From contig JBDRCA010000002.1 in assembly GCA_043822165.1 (NCBI GenBank), forward strand, positions 1 through 7,043: 7,043 nt of DNA. Reading direction: 5' to 3'. Position numbers and translations under genes: made by a program. Source of the DNA: SCGC-AAA252-I15 sp043822165 (GTDB lineage Archaea > Altiarchaeota > Altiarchaeia > IMC4 > SCGC-AAA252-I15). How positions within the stretch are numbered: position 1 is the stretch's first letter; each line of letters starts with the position of its first letter. The notes under the pieces were generated by a model. That model was not told where the DNA came from. It saw only the letters and a list, made by a program, of their open reading frames with translations, and made no database searches. Positions 1-5,219 of this stretch are shown here, piece by piece.

Positions 1-434
1 CGCGAAAAAAGAAACGGCAAAACAGGAACCCTGTTTATCAGTATCGCGTCGAACATATCATCCCCTCCCAAGGACGCCTTGTTGACGATCAGGAAAAACA
101 AGGCCAAATACGAGACTACTCTCCTTTTGAATAATAACTCCGCTATCAAGTAGACCGCGTAAAAAACCAAAAACTTGCTCAAAAGATAAACTCCGAAGAA
201 GACAAGGGTTGATGGAACGCCAAGGACTTCCGTGAAGAATCCGAGGATAATCCACAGGAACGTGTAATAGTATCCTGCCTGAGCCACCAGGAAGTCGCCG
301 GGATACAGACTAGGATTATAGTAGCTTCTCATGTACGGGATAACGATGGCATGATCCACCAGGCCGTAATAGTACCCGCTAACAAGAGTCGAAACTAAAA
401 CGAAAAACAAGACGTGCAAACTCTCCCTTCCCAT
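1..434 (-). CDS. Polytopic membrane protein, N-terminal part (cut by left edge)
   Basis: An open minus-strand frame starts at ATG 434 and runs off the left edge without a stop, giving 144 residues of a longer protein. It is very hydrophobic, with likely membrane segments near residues 6-24, 53-70, 76-100 and 107-118. Between the first two lies a loop with Y21-Y23, D27, H28, P33 and the motif NPSLYPGD (40-47). This layout, a first helix followed by a loop ending in a 'dP-slYpgD' motif, recalls large GT-C-like or DUF6798-type bacterial and archaeal membrane proteins. That link is from memory and only tentative. The gene starts 13 nt after the VIT1-like stop and has a G-rich ribosome site, so it is probably the last known member of the operon. 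The substrate is unknown. A shorter antisense-phase ORF (58-255) in the same stretch is a shadow. Confidence 0.72.
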   Translation of the reverse strand, partial: MGRESLHVLFFVLVSTLVSGYYYGLVDHAIVIPYMRSYYNPSLYPGDFLVAQAGYYYTFLWIILGFFTEVLGVPSTLVFFGVYLLSKFLVFYAVYLIAELLFKRRVVSYLALFFLIVNKASLGGDDMFDAILINRVPVLPFLFS

Positions 435-437
435 GTC

Positions 438-444
438 ATCCCCC
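438..444 (-). promoter_or_regulatory. Ribosome binding site for the left-edge membrane protein
   Basis: On the minus strand GGGGGAT lies just upstream of ATG 434, with 5 nt between the G-run and the start. It sits in the 13-nt gap after the upstream stop codon. It supports ATG 434 over the out-of-frame ATG at 439. It is the clearest Shine-Dalgarno-like sequence in the window, which fits an internal operon gene. Confidence 0.45.
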
Positions 445-447
445 AGT

Positions 448-1026
448 CTATCTGAATAATTCTAGTAAAAGAGTTATTAATGCGACGACAACGCCTGCTA
501 AAAGCATGATTACCCCGTTTTTGATTTCATTACTCTCCCTTGATATCTTCGCCGCTATGAAACCGAGAGAGAAGAGGATAACGGTTTCAATGACTAACGC
601 CAACGTGAATGCAGTGGGGACGGATACCCACCCTACTTCCACTGCACCATACGGGGAGATTATGATCAAGGCCGCGAGTAGCGGAGACAAGCCGTCGACT
701 AAGGATGCCTGAATCACGTAACGATGGAATTTCCTACCGATCTTCGTGTCGTCCAAGTCCGCTAAAACATGTCTCTCAAGGGTCTTGAGCTCCCTTGCCC
801 TTTCCGCTTTCTCAGTGGCGTAGGCGCCCCAGACTCCTGAAACGCCCATTGCTATGGCTGCTCCGAGGCAGGATATTATGACGACGTCCGGGTTTTCCGC
901 GCCCGCGAAATGCAAGGCAAGTATTATGCCGAGTATGGTGAGGGAGCCGTCGAATGTGTTCATGAGAAAGTATCTACGAGCTATCCCGGATTTTGGGATG
1001 GACTTTAAAAATTTCAGAAGCTTCAT
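448..1026 (-). CDS. VIT1/CCC1-family membrane protein (putative metal transporter)
   Basis: A 192-aa integral membrane protein with about five helices (roughly 20-42, 48-70, 105-127, 134-158, 169-190). The first helix carries FDGSLTILGI (D26, G27) and the second ends in GAYATEKAERARE (69-79). This is close to the 'G.Y.s.KsE.E' element that follows TM2 in vacuolar iron transporter relatives. A second VDG motif (D111, G112) opens TM3, suggesting the internal pseudo-repeat of the family. Plant and yeast VIT1/CCC1 export Fe2+ or Mn2+ from the cytosol into the vacuole. In an archaeon, export across the cell membrane would be the analogous role (inference). The cytosolic metal-binding domain between TM2 and TM3 is reduced to a charged linker of about 34 residues (E72, E75, E79, E84, D90, D92, D93). 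It starts at ATG 1026, 10 nt after the DUF211 stop. Confidence 0.8.
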   Translation of the reverse strand: MKLLKFLKSIPKSGIARRYFLMNTFDGSLTILGIILALHFAGAENPDVVIISCLGAAIAMGVSGVWGAYATEKAERARELKTLERHVLADLDDTKIGRKFHRYVIQASLVDGLSPLLAALIIISPYGAVEVGWVSVPTAFTLALVIETVILFSLGFIAAKISRESNEIKNGVIMLLAGVVVALITLLLELFR

Positions 1027-1036
1027 GATTCACGGA

Positions 1037-1315
1037 TTATTTTTCAGGGATTTTTCGCCCGTATACCACTCGGTCTATGCTGTGGACGACTGCTCCCGAG
1101 TCCTCTATCCTCGTGCGAATCTTCTCGAAGTCTATGCCCTTGCCTTCTATCACAATTTTAATGGACTCGGTCTTCTCATCGACTGCGTAAACGGAAATGC
1201 TCGAGGCTTCGACACCCCATTCACATAAGTCTCTGCCCAGCTCTACGATGTTTGGCTTGTGGGGTTTCAAGACGTCCAAGACCAGTAATACAAGGGGTTT
1301 CTTTTGCTTGTCCAT
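1037..1315 (-). CDS. DUF211 family protein
   Basis: A 92-aa soluble protein matching DUF211 along its whole length, which is typically about 90-95 aa. Recognised blocks are LVLDVLKPHKP (11-21), an ELGRDLCEWGV helix-turn (25-35), the strand-rich VDEKTESIKIVIEG (45-58), and the C-terminal end GAVVHSIDRVV (74-84). The family is mostly archaeal and adopts a small ferredoxin-like alpha/beta fold. Its biochemical role is not established. The conserved acidic and His positions (D14, H19, H78, D81) could suit ligand or metal binding, but this is inference. It lies 10 nt after the nitroreductase gene and 10 nt before the VIT1-like gene, so it is surely co-transcribed and may regulate or assist the transporter. 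The ribosome site is weak (GCGAGA directly before ATG). Confidence 0.9.
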   Translation of the reverse strand: MDKQKKPLVLLVLDVLKPHKPNIVELGRDLCEWGVEASSISVYAVDEKTESIKIVIEGKGIDFEKIRTRIEDSGAVVHSIDRVVYGRKIPEK

Positions 1316-1325
1316 TCTCGCTTAC

Positions 1326-1829
1326 TTATTGAGAAGCCGTGTTTTTAAATGATACTTCCTCAAGAGGCTTCTTTGCTTTTCCTTCCGGCTTTTGCTCAGG
1401 GTATCCTGCAGGTATCAGAGCGACCAGCGTGTATTCCTCCCCCACCTTCAGGAGTCTGCGCACGTCTTCTGCATACGGTTTCTTGTCGCCCGCCACCCAG
1501 CACGCGCCGAGCCCGTGGGCTTCGCACGCCAATATGATGTTCATGGTCGCAGCGCACCCGTCTTCGAGATAGTATTTCTCGTCTCGCAGGCAAAAAACCG
1601 CAAAACAGACTCCAGCGTCCGCGATGAAGGGTCCCGTATTGCACATGCCGCCCAACCTGGCAAGCAAGTCCTTGTCCGTCACGGCCCCGATAAGCCACGG
1701 CTGCACGTTCCTCGCAGTCGGCGCAAGACGCGCGCAATCCAATACGTCATCTATCACGTACCCAGGCACCTCGTCGTCAGTGTATGCCCTGATGCTCCTC
1801 CGGGATTTAATAAATTCTGTTGCGTCCAT
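1326..1829 (-). CDS. Nitroreductase family FMN-dependent oxidoreductase
   Basis: A 167-aa protein of the nitroreductase superfamily, which are FMN-binding homodimers that reduce nitro compounds, quinones, flavins or other acceptors with NAD(P)H. Visible signatures are the N-terminal SRRSIRAYTDDEVP (9-22; R10, R11, S12 and R14 usually hold the FMN phosphate), LAPTARNVQPW (35-45), LEDGCAATMNIILACEAHGLGACW (88-111, quoted in part by E89, D90, N97, G106, G108), and LIPAGYPEQKP (138-148) with a final KPLEEV. The length is typical of the short archaeal and bacterial subgroup. The natural substrate cannot be read from sequence. It is the first gene of the leftward operon with DUF211 and the VIT1-like protein, so flavin or ferric reduction is one possible role (inference). 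There is no Shine-Dalgarno upstream of ATG 1829, so the transcript is probably leaderless. Confidence 0.92.
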   Translation of the reverse strand: MDATEFIKSRRSIRAYTDDEVPGYVIDDVLDCARLAPTARNVQPWLIGAVTDKDLLARLGGMCNTGPFIADAGVCFAVFCLRDEKYYLEDGCAATMNIILACEAHGLGACWVAGDKKPYAEDVRRLLKVGEEYTLVALIPAGYPEQKPEGKAKKPLEEVSFKNTASQ

Positions 1830-1897
1830 GAAACATAAATTAGATTAATAGACTATATCCTTTTTTTCCTCGCTTTCCCCTAAATTCAATACATATC
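1830..1897. promoter_or_regulatory. Divergent promoter region, nitroreductase operon / 197-aa gene
   Basis: This 68-bp AT-rich spacer separates two start codons facing outward. A TATA-like core, GACTATAT (1851-1858), reads ATATAGTC on the other strand. Its centre is about 26 nt from the minus-strand ATG, consistent with a leaderless message. It is about 42 nt from the plus-strand ATG, consistent with a leader of roughly 16 nt. A T-run (1861-1867) follows it. No Shine-Dalgarno sequence precedes either start. Assignment is by spacing only. Confidence 0.4.
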
Positions 1898-2491
1898 ATG
1901 CGTCAACTAACACACTCCAAAAGAACTCCCGGAGAAATCTGCCCACAAGTCGAGGAAATAAACGGCATAGTCCACCCCTTCACGGACCAGCCCCACGACT
2001 ACGTGGATTTAATGGGCAAGGCCGCGCGCTACTCCGACTTAATACGCGAGGTCGCAGAAGACAAGGGGCGAGTCCTCATCTTCATCGGCACGATGCCCGA
2101 AGACACCCTGGATGCGCTCAAGCACCTGGACGAACCCGCAGCCAAGAGGCTTTCGGAAGGGCTCACGGACATGAGCGATACGGGCCGGGATGCTCTGAGG
2201 CGGGAGCTTAAGCTTAAGGGTGTTCGCATAAAAACGGATGCGAGATACACTATCCTGGATGAGCTAAGCCTACTATGCAAGGCGGTTTCGTCTATTGAGC
2301 CTGAACGGTTAATCTACTTTGAAGACGACGTGGATTCTGCCCGCTTGAGGCGGCGGCTGGGGGGTAGAGTCGACGCGTCTACTGTTTCTGTTTCCTTCAC
2401 TGGCGAGAAGCCTAACGTGTGCGTGAAAGACCGCGGCAGTCAGGTCTGTGACGCGCTTTCGATTCCCCGGCAGCGACTGAACATAACCTAA
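1898..2491 (+). CDS. Protein of unknown function, 197 aa
   Basis: I do not recognise this family. The protein is soluble, with no signal peptide or membrane segment, and rich in charged residues. A buried-strand-like stretch, GRVLIFIGTMPED (57-69), is followed by amphipathic helices (69-108). A second region, VRIKTDARYTILDELSLLC (109-127), leads to ERLIYFEDDVDSARLRRRLGG (about 136-156), where strand and helix alternate. This suggests an alpha/beta fold. Four cysteines (15, 127, 175, 184) are scattered and do not form a CxxC pair. ATG 1898 is chosen because the frame shows no better start and the spacing to the TATA-like element is plausible. No ribosome site is visible. It diverges from the nitroreductase operon and converges on the PIN gene with a 4-nt gap. 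The codon pattern and strong antisense shadow frames match the neighbours, so it is very likely a real gene. Confidence 0.75.
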   Translation: MRQLTHSKRTPGEICPQVEEINGIVHPFTDQPHDYVDLMGKAARYSDLIREVAEDKGRVLIFIGTMPEDTLDALKHLDEPAAKRLSEGLTDMSDTGRDALRRELKLKGVRIKTDARYTILDELSLLCKAVSSIEPERLIYFEDDVDSARLRRRLGGRVDASTVSVSFTGEKPNVCVKDRGSQVCDALSIPRQRLNIT

Positions 2492-2495
2492 GTAT

Positions 2496-2894
2496 TTACG
2501 CGAGCATTCTCGTAAATGTCCCGGGGCGTATGATTTTGATGCCCTCGTATTCTTTTAGGTCGAGGAGGTGGTGGTCGTTTGTGATGACGTAGTCTGCGTT
2601 GCCTGCTACTGCGGCTTCCAGGAACCGGTTGTCGGAGGGGTCCGGGCACGCAGTGATTTTTTCGCCGGCTTCGAGTTTCACGGATTTGCCGTAAAACTTC
2701 AAGACTTTGTCCAAATAGTCTTTCGGAGGCTTGACTTTCCCGAGGATGAACAAGTTCTCGTCCTTTATCTGTGACGTGTAGACCGCCTTCAGTTCGCCGG
2801 CAATGCACAAGTCGAGAATCCTTGCTGAACTGCTTGACCGCTTCCAGCGGCTCGCGACCAAAAGATTCGTGTCCAAGACTATCCTTACTTCCAT
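2496..2894 (-). CDS. PIN-domain protein, putative ribonuclease (toxin-like)
   Basis: A 132-aa protein matching the PIN_3-type 'putative toxin, PIN family' group. It opens with VRIVLDTNLLVAS (3-15) holding D8. It then has SSARILDLCIAGELKAVYTSQI (22-43, with ILDL and the GELKAVYT strand), D45/E46 at the usual second acidic position, and DPSDNRFLEAAVAGNADYVITND (85-107) with D88 and D107. It ends in IIRPGTFTRML, typical of the family's C-terminal strand and helix. The acidic set D8, E46 (or D45), D88 and D107 would bind the divalent metal used to cut RNA. Many relatives are VapC-like toxins. Here no antitoxin-like gene (AbrB, RHH or similar) lies beside it: the upstream neighbour is divergent and 258 aa long, and the downstream one is convergent. 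It may therefore be a solitary PIN nuclease in RNA processing, or a toxin whose partner lies elsewhere. Confidence 0.88.
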   Translation of the reverse strand: MEVRIVLDTNLLVASRWKRSSSSARILDLCIAGELKAVYTSQIKDENLFILGKVKPPKDYLDKVLKFYGKSVKLEAGEKITACPDPSDNRFLEAAVAGNADYVITNDHHLLDLKEYEGIKIIRPGTFTRMLA

Positions 2895-2947
2895 GACATA
2901 TTATTCGAACGCGTTTTTTTAATCTAAGAAGCCCCTTACTTTAAATC
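2895..2947. promoter_or_regulatory. Divergent promoter region, PIN gene / 258-aa gene
   Basis: A 53-bp spacer between outward-facing ATGs at 2894 (-) and 2948 (+). One AT-rich block, TTTTTTTAAT (2914-2923), lies about 24 nt from the minus start and about 29 nt from the plus start. It could thus be a TATA element giving leaderless messages both ways. Beside it is the small palindrome AACGCGTT (2909-2916). No Shine-Dalgarno is seen for either gene. Confidence 0.4.
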
Positions 2948-3724
2948 ATGAAGCAGAGGCTTATCCTAACACATGATGCTGGAATACTCCCTCCCCAAGC
3001 AAAACCCGTCCCCATATCCCCTCAAAACAAGGCGCTCTACGACGACATGCTCGGCAAACTAGACTTGTTTTCTAACGCGAAGATGACTGCTGCGATCCCA
3101 TTAACCCAGGAGCTCATCGCCCGGGCTTATCAGGCCGCATGCTCGTTTTCCGATTCAAGGAATTTTACGAGCTACCTGTGCTCTCACACGGTATTCAAGG
3201 CGCCTTCACAAGCCCCGTTGGACGTTCACTTAAACGAGTTGTTGGATGACTCGCGCCGTCCGCGATACGGGCTCGTAGCGCTCATCAATCCGGCCGGCAT
3301 AGGATCCAGGGGTTTCGCCAACAAGGAGGTTTTGCCGGACGTTAAGCGCGAAATAGGGAGAACCGGATACTCTCCAGTGAGCCTTGACACGTTCAAGCGC
3401 ACCTACATGGAAGCCGGCGACGTCTCGATATTTTTGAACGAGTCAGTGGGGATGGAGAAATCCCAGCTAGTCGGCGTCCTCGAGGCCGCGGTTTTCACTG
3501 AAGGAAGAGAGGCTGCAGCAAACCTTATGAGCTTTCTGGGCATGTTGGGCGTAGGCAGCGAGTCAGTGGGAGCGGGGGGAATGGCCGGGCCGGTAACCGG
3601 CATGGGACGGCTTGAGGCTTCGGTGGGTCTCGTGTTCCGCGCACCGCCTCAAGTTAAAGACCTCAGTTTCCCGCAGAACTTCGGGAAGTTCAGGGAGTGC
3701 CTCAGGCAAGTCAAGACTTCCTGA
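2948..3724 (+). CDS. Protein of unknown function, 258 aa, glycine-rich C-terminal part
   Basis: I cannot assign a family. No signal peptide is seen. The N-terminal third (1-100) holds a Pro-rich start (PPQAKPVPISPQ, 15-26) and likely helices. A strand-like YGLVALINPAGIGSRGF (107-123) follows, with NPAGIGSRG resembling a nucleotide or phosphate loop in outline but not a Walker motif. The section 165-230 is rich in Gly, Ala and Met, and repeats an ESVG/ASVG theme (NESVG 164-168, SESVG 204-208, EASVG 223-227). Two of these copies share the DNA string GAGTCAGTGGG. A central helical stretch, SQLVGVLEAAVFTEGREAAA (172-191), may form the core of an oligomer. It starts at ATG 2948, 24 nt after a TATA-like block, with no ribosome site. 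It converges on the cyclophilin gene with a 12-nt gap. Clean length and neighbours support a real gene. Confidence 0.75.
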   Translation: MKQRLILTHDAGILPPQAKPVPISPQNKALYDDMLGKLDLFSNAKMTAAIPLTQELIARAYQAACSFSDSRNFTSYLCSHTVFKAPSQAPLDVHLNELLDDSRRPRYGLVALINPAGIGSRGFANKEVLPDVKREIGRTGYSPVSLDTFKRTYMEAGDVSIFLNESVGMEKSQLVGVLEAAVFTEGREAAANLMSFLGMLGVGSESVGAGGMAGPVTGMGRLEASVGLVFRAPPQVKDLSFPQNFGKFRECLRQVKTS

Positions 3725-3736
3725 CGACTCCGGCTT

Positions 3737-4309
3737 TTATTCCTCGACGATTTTCACGGACTCCATCTTGTCGCCGACCTTGATTTTCTGGGCGACTTCA
3801 ATGCCCTCGACTAATTTGCCGAATACCGCGTAGTTGCCATCCAAGAAACCAGCTTCCCCTGTTACGACGTAGAACTGGCTCGTCGCAGAATTCGGGTCAT
3901 TCGTCCTTGCCATCCCCAATGCGCCGAGCTCGTGCTTTAAATCAGGGTGAATCTCAAGCGGGATGCTCTTGCCGGAGCCTCCCCTTCCTGTGCCTTCAGG
4001 GTCTCCGGTCTGTATCACGAAGCCGGGTTCCACTCTGTGGAAGATTAGTCCGTCGTAGAATCCGCGTTCTGCAAGCCCAATAAAGTTTTCCGTGCTGATT
4101 GGTGCCTTCCCCGTGTAGAGGAGCGCCTTCATCGTTCCTTTGTCCGTCTCAATCACAGCGTAAGTCTTTTTCATGGTATCACCTGAAGATGCGGGCGCCG
4201 GAGAAACCCCTTGAACAGTTGTTGTTGGTTCCTGGTTTTTCCCGGAGTCCTGGCTTATGCATCCTGCAGTCAAGACCAGGGCCAGAACGAAGAGTGCGCC
4301 GTACTTCAT
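3737..4309 (-). CDS. Secreted cyclophilin-type peptidyl-prolyl isomerase, likely lipoprotein
   Basis: The product is 190 aa. The N-terminus is a signal peptide (MKYGALFVLALVL) ending in TAGC, with C17 as the probable lipid-anchored first mature residue. A Ser/Thr/Pro-rich linker (18-48) follows. The cyclophilin domain (50-190) has FHRVEPGFVIQTGDPEGTGRG (begins F90; catalytic R92, F97, Q100), GMARTNDPNSATSQFYVVT (132-150; Q145, F146) and GFLDGNYAVFGKLVEG (154-169). F155 sits where human CypA has Trp121, as in many prokaryotic cyclophilins. The enzyme would speed prolyl isomerisation in proteins folding outside the membrane. ATG 4309 is preferred. A TTG three codons upstream (4318) is possible but adds nothing to the signal peptide. 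There is no Shine-Dalgarno, and an AT-rich element about 28 nt upstream suggests a leaderless message. Confidence 0.93.
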   Translation of the reverse strand: MKYGALFVLALVLTAGCISQDSGKNQEPTTTVQGVSPAPASSGDTMKKTYAVIETDKGTMKALLYTGKAPISTENFIGLAERGFYDGLIFHRVEPGFVIQTGDPEGTGRGGSGKSIPLEIHPDLKHELGALGMARTNDPNSATSQFYVVTGEAGFLDGNYAVFGKLVEGIEVAQKIKVGDKMESVKIVEE

Positions 4310-4366
4310 GGTATACAAAATACCATTAAGTTAATAAAAATAAGCTCCCTAAGTCATTACCTGGAG
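4310..4366. promoter_or_regulatory. Divergent promoter region, cyclophilin / tandem paralogue pair
   Basis: A 57-bp AT-rich spacer. The block TTAATAAAAATAA (4331-4343) lies about 28 nt from the minus-strand ATG (4309) and about 30 nt from the plus-strand ATG (4367), as expected for TATA elements of leaderless archaeal genes. CTGGAG directly abuts ATG 4367 but has no spacer, so it is an unlikely ribosome site. Confidence 0.45.
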
Positions 4367-4783
4367 ATGAAGACCCGCCACTTAACTCCCGGACCAGACG
4401 AACACTTCAGAAAGCGCTTCGCCTTCACAGACGAAGAGAAAAAGAAGGCGTTGGAAAATGGCAGGTTGTTTTCAGACAAGCTGACTCCCGAAGACGTTGA
4501 AAGAGCAGGCGCACTAGTCCACGAGCTCATTTACCCCGCGTCAGAGGATCATCCCCTCTCGATAGTTGACATATTCGAGAGATTCGAGAGTCCCGGGGTT
4601 GAAAGCATTGTCGCGTCGAATCTTCTCGCCATGGCTTATCCCCGCTGGCAAAGGGAACGAAAAGCAGGGGAGAAATCAACGGGAGGAACGCAGACATTCG
4701 TAAGCGGCGACGCTAAATCACAATTCGGCACTACAATACAGACAGACGACTGCTATCTGTGGCTGAAAAGAGAAGACGACTAA
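4367..4783 (+). CDS. Small protein of unknown function, first of a tandem paralogue pair (138 aa)
   Basis: This is a soluble, highly charged protein of a family I do not recognise. The start is set at ATG 4367, which removes 52 codons of a longer open frame that run back over the cyclophilin signal-peptide region on the other strand. The start is supported because the paralogue downstream begins at the equivalent place (TRH near the N-terminus in both). Conserved blocks shared with the next gene are FRKRFAF (14-20), ALE (28-30), VHxL..xASExHP (51-63), ASxLLxxAYPRW (83-94) and GTQTF (107-111), then a Trp near the C-terminus (W132). Predicted content is mostly helical. The block with His, Pro and Asp (H62, P63, D68) and the YPRW motif are the likely functional core. 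It is probably co-transcribed with the following gene. Possible roles cannot be inferred from sequence. Confidence 0.75.
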   Translation: MKTRHLTPGPDEHFRKRFAFTDEEKKKALENGRLFSDKLTPEDVERAGALVHELIYPASEDHPLSIVDIFERFESPGVESIVASNLLAMAYPRWQRERKAGEKSTGGTQTFVSGDAKSQFGTTIQTDDCYLWLKREDD

Positions 4784-4784
4784 A

Positions 4785-5213
4785 ATGACACGGCATATTC
4801 AGAAACCAGGAGGGCCATTCGAGGACTTCAGGAAACGCTTCGCCTTCAGCGCTCAGGAGCAGGCCAGGGCCTTGGAGATAACCCAAAAGATTTATCCTCA
4901 CGTCTCCGAGGATGATATAGCTGGTTCAGGCGAGCGCGTTCACACATTGCTTTTCAAGGCGAGCGAGGCGCATCCAGTGGGTGTTGATGATGTTTACTCG
5001 GAGTTCGGGAAAACGAATGCAAGCGATTTCGCGGCAAGCCTTCTTTTAGCGGCGGCTTACCCGCGCTGGAAGATGGAGGGGTTGGTTGCTGAGCGCATGC
5101 TTGACGGAACCCAAACATTCATAGACCAAAAAAAGGATGCTAGAGGCCACGTGGTGGCAAGAGGCATCGTTAAAGCAGACAACGTTGTTTTCTGGCCCGT
5201 AAAAAAGAAGTAG
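4785..5213 (+). CDS. Small protein of unknown function, second of a tandem paralogue pair (142 aa)
   Basis: A paralogue of the preceding gene: by eye about 41 of 101 aligned positions (first-copy residues 11-111) are identical, with a constant one-residue offset and no internal gap. Shared blocks are FRKRFAF (15-21), ALE (29-31), VHxLxxxASExHP (52-64), ASxLLxxAYPRW (84-95) and GTQTF (108-112). The C-terminal part differs by about four extra residues and ends in VVFWPVKKK (W137). ATG 4785 lies 1 nt after the TAA of the first copy, so translation is probably coupled. No ribosome site is obvious. The last helix, ASLLLAAAYPRW, is more hydrophobic than in the first copy, but no membrane segment is clear. 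The C-terminus is basic here and acidic (EDD) in the first copy, so the two may pair as a heteromer (inference). It converges on the dehydrogenase gene with a 6-nt gap. Confidence 0.75.
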   Translation: MTRHIQKPGGPFEDFRKRFAFSAQEQARALEITQKIYPHVSEDDIAGSGERVHTLLFKASEAHPVGVDDVYSEFGKTNASDFAASLLLAAAYPRWKMEGLVAERMLDGTQTFIDQKKDARGHVVARGIVKADNVVFWPVKKK

Positions 5214-5219
5214 ACTTGA

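Noticed and set aside
854..1228. A 124-aa plus-strand frame over the VIT1-like/DUF211 junction
   Set aside because: It is antisense to two recognised genes and shows no family features.
1392..1838. A 148-aa plus-strand open frame across the nitroreductase gene
   Set aside because: It lies fully antisense to a well-matched nitroreductase and reads as Arg/Pro/Ser-rich shadow sequence with no motif.
1861..1867. T-run as a possible transcription terminator
   Set aside because: It lies between two divergent starts where no transcript ends, so it is more likely part of the promoter's AT-rich context.
2207..2218. Perfect 12-bp palindrome CTTAAGCTTAAG
   Set aside because: It falls in coding sequence and is explained by the repeated Leu-Lys codons; no second copy or regulatory context was seen.
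3588..3600. Small inverted repeat GCCGGT-A-ACCGGC
   Set aside because: It is short and lies in the Gly/Pro-coding stretch of the 258-aa gene with no T-run after it, so it is not a convincing terminator or operator.
4211..4366. The 52-codon N-terminal extension of the first paralogue's open frame
   Set aside because: It overlaps the cyclophilin signal-peptide region and the divergent promoter, is Cys-rich and unlike the rest, and has no counterpart in the second copy.
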